A stretch of DNA of 64,000 nt from Mallotus nudiflorus (lineage: Eukaryota > Streptophyta > Magnoliopsida > Malpighiales > Euphorbiaceae). The translations under genes were made by a program, and so were the position numbers. The stretch spans positions 1,651,501-1,715,500 of the forward strand of contig CANTUR010000067.1 of the NCBI GenBank assembly GCA_947683625.1. Direction: 5' to 3'. Of the stretch, positions 62,401-64,000 are shown piece by piece. A model generated the notes under the pieces. It saw only the letters and a program-made list of their open reading frames with translations. It did no database searches and was not told the DNA's origin. How positions within the stretch are numbered: the stretch's first letter is position 1; the number at the start of each line of letters is the position of its first letter.

Positions 62401-63826
62401 GTATTTATCTCTGGAGCACCCATCTGAAGTAAATAAATAATAAAAAATTGTTAGTGATGGGCCATAAAGCTTATATAAAAACACACCAAAGTAGAAGATC
62501 TTATCATTAAAGTTAATTTATTTAAATAAGTATCTTGATGTGTACTTACATCAGAGGAGTTGACGGGTTCTTCAATCTGCATGTGATTAAGAATGTCAGC
62601 AACACGTACTGATGCTTTTCCTTTGGCCCTCACATGCGGAATCACTCCAAAAGAAGACTGCAAGGCATAAGATTCACAAATAACAGCAGGTATACTCTTA
62701 ACACATTTAAAATAAAATAATCTATGAAGTCATACACACCTCCAGCTTATGAATGGCCTTCGCAATATGCCAAAGAGAGCTAGTATCACCATCAACTTGG
62801 TATTCCTGACATCAACAAAAATAAAGGGAAAAGAGGGGATAAGATAAATAGAGAAAGAAACACGAGCTAAAAGAAGAAAGTGAGAACTAATGCACATTGT
62901 AATCCTGTCATACTTTGTTGGTGAAATCAAGTTCAAATGATAAAACGTCCTCATCTAGTGGAACTATGTATAATGGGTATTCCCCAATGGTCATCAAGTG
63001 ATGAATTTTTTCCTCCTCAAGAACCTGCATAAACACAAAGATTAATAACAACATGTGCATGACAAGTTCATGTGCATTTTAGGACTACAGAATTGTTGAA
63101 ATAGATTATACCTTCTCACAAACAACCTCACGACGAGGTACAAAATAAATATAATACTCCCTTTCAATTCCTTTAGACATATCATTCCGGACATGGGAGC
63201 ATATGAATCTCATCAGATTAAACCGAGAACGAACAAGGTAGACCACTTTGGCGCAATCAGTCTGAATTGGGTCTGCTGAAAGATGCCGCAGTTCAGCACC
63301 ATGTTCCTAAAACAATAATTAACGACAATCCCTTATTATCAGCCATCTAATAACAAGGCATGTAAAAGAATTGAGGAAATCTACTGAAACCAAAAAGGGA
63401 AACCCAGTAGAACAATGCATTACAAGTTAAATGAAATTACCCTAAGAATTGATGTCTGAATGATAGATGAAAGGGAGCCGCTAAGCTTTGGATCAATGAC
63501 CAAGCACTTACTTCCTCGAATCTAATTATTAGATTCCAATAACACGAAAAAAAAAAAAGAATTAATTAAATATCAAATAAATGCATTATTCAACAGCATT
63601 CACTCTAAAACTCAAAAACAAAAAAGGAAAAAAAAAATGCTTACATTCCTTAAAATGTTTATAAGCTCTTTCTGAGATTGTTCCCTGATAAAACAAAAGA
63701 AAATATATATTTTTTTAAAAAAGGTGGAGAGGTGAGCAAAATTTAACTGAAGGAGCATTGCACATTAGATGACCTGAGTGATCTAAGATTTAAAGGAGAG
63801 TTATCCAAATTCGGAATCTGAGCCAT
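53020..63826 (-). CDS. VPS33: VPS33, Sec1/Munc18 subunit of HOPS/CORVET, 22 coding exons
   Basis: Exons in transcript order: 63774-63826, 63645-63684, 63441-63521, 63112-63306, 62914-63024, 62740-62805, 62550-62657, 62379-62423, 61457-61513, 60162-60253, 59107-59158, 58906-58962, 58651-58713, 58464-58570, 57069-57191, 56865-56946, 56704-56774, 55850-55930, 54792-54849, 54391-54452, 53816-53909, 53020-53109. All junctions are GT-AG and phases agree throughout: 1788 nt, 595 residues, starting MAQIPNLDNSPLNLRSL and ending TYMEHLG. Sec1-family marks: CLVIDPKLSGSLSSI, HLMTIGEYPLYIVPLDEDVL, INTLILLDREVDMVTPMCSQ, TYEGLLDE, YAPLSIRLVQHAVRSGW and VVFIGGVTFAEISALRFLS. The protein clamps SNAREs with the HOPS and CORVET tethers during vacuole and endosome fusion. 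The length fits plant VPS33. No lesion despite transposons in introns. Confidence 0.97.
56435..56470. repeat. (AT)n microsatellite in VPS33 intron 17
   Basis: About 17 AT units, uninterrupted. Confidence 0.95.
59506..60080. mobile_element. hAT-type MITE in VPS33 intron 10
   Basis: The left end TAGGGGTGAGCAAAAA and right end GGTACACACCCCTA form a short terminal inverted repeat (TAGGGGTGNG). A perfect 8-bp duplication GAATGAAC flanks it (59498-59505, 60081-60088), which is the hAT signature. It is 575 bp, has no transposase ORF, and the interior is rich in AACCAAAACC/GGTTTTGGTT units. It sits between exons 11 and 10 in the normal spliced intron. Confidence 0.9.
61021..61246. mobile_element. 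Probable MITE in VPS33 intron 9
   Basis: The left TAGGATTGGAATGCCAACTC and the reverse complement of the right end, TAGGGCTGGATTGCCAACTC, each continue AGCATG. About 36 bp of inverted repeat can be followed on each side, including flanking AATTATT. The unit is 226 bp. An extra internal GGACTGGAATACCAACTC at about 61192 forms a small hairpin with the right end. No unambiguous target duplication, so the superfamily is open. Confidence 0.6.
61829..61852. repeat. Poly(A) run in VPS33 intron 8
   Basis: About 24 consecutive A in the plus strand. It has no coding consequence. Confidence 0.9.
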
Positions 63827-64000
63827 TCACTTTCAAAATTCGTACCTGCAAACAAACACAAATGAAGCAATTTGAAATTGAATTTCAGAATTCCAAATTC
63901 AATGTTAGAGAAGTAATCAAATAATCAGAAACCCAACTCATAAGAATAAAAAAGGGAAATGTAAGTAATAAAGGACACTTACTCCAAGGAGCAAATCAAA
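63827..64000 (-). other. VPS33 5' UTR with an intron
   Basis: A GTTTGTTTGCAG acceptor ends at 63846, 19 nt before the ATG. A GTAAGT donor begins at 63982, so the leader is spliced. The upstream UTR exon (63983 onward) runs off the window. Promoter not in view. Confidence 0.65.

Overview
The window is AT-rich nuclear DNA from a flowering plant, probably a eudicot. Genes have introns with GT-AG borders, the transposon families are plant-specific, and both intact genes are plant housekeeping genes. I cannot name the species. There are two intact protein-coding genes, both on the minus strand. One is a three-exon vacuolar amino-acid transporter of the AVT1 type (21432-24671, 465 aa). The other is a 22-coding-exon VPS33, the Sec1/Munc18 subunit of HOPS/CORVET (53020-63826, 595 aa, first 5' UTR exon running off the right edge). 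Both were reconstructed exon by exon with consistent phases.

Almost everything else is nested transposon DNA. 1-5.8 kb: a decayed LTR element with a gypsy-type-transposon domain remnant on the minus strand, interrupted by a 3.24 kb solo LTR (1800-5037, target duplication TTTCA). 6.5-18.2 kb: remains of a SIRE-like Ty1/copia element on the plus strand (two related LTRs, degenerate primer-binding site, gag with zinc knuckle, protease, a scrap of integrase). Its gag is split by a 2.2 kb solo LTR (9699-11915, target duplication ATTGG) and by a hAT-like MITE (about 12165-12649). Its pol is split by further LTR material ending at 18052. 20.0-20.7 kb: the 3' end of a LINE with RNase H and a poly(A) tail.

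28.97-52.6 kb is one Russian-doll structure. A roughly 1 kb DNA transposon with long terminal inverted repeats was split twice: by a 16.4 kb Tat/Ogre-type Ty3/gypsy element (29204-45619, minus strand, 1.9 kb LTRs) and by a 6.18 kb Ty1/copia element (46099-52280, plus strand, 5-bp target duplication GATGT). Removing the two insertions restores a continuous inverted-repeat arm. The Ogre-like element holds gag, protease, RT, RNase H, a second RNase H and integrase in decayed form. Downstream of integrase it carries, on the opposite strand, a spliced plant-mobile-domain pseudogene and a second antisense block resembling DUF7745-type proteins. It also has a 45-bp tandem array next to the 3' LTR, a perfect 64-bp-arm palindrome in the 5' leader, and a dispersed semi-palindromic motif of the form GAGGCGATNNCCTC.

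The right end is the VPS33 gene, whose introns hold an intact hAT-type MITE (59506-60080, perfect 8-bp target duplication) and a probable second MITE (61021-61246). I saw no rRNA, convincing tRNA, CRISPR or bacterial features.
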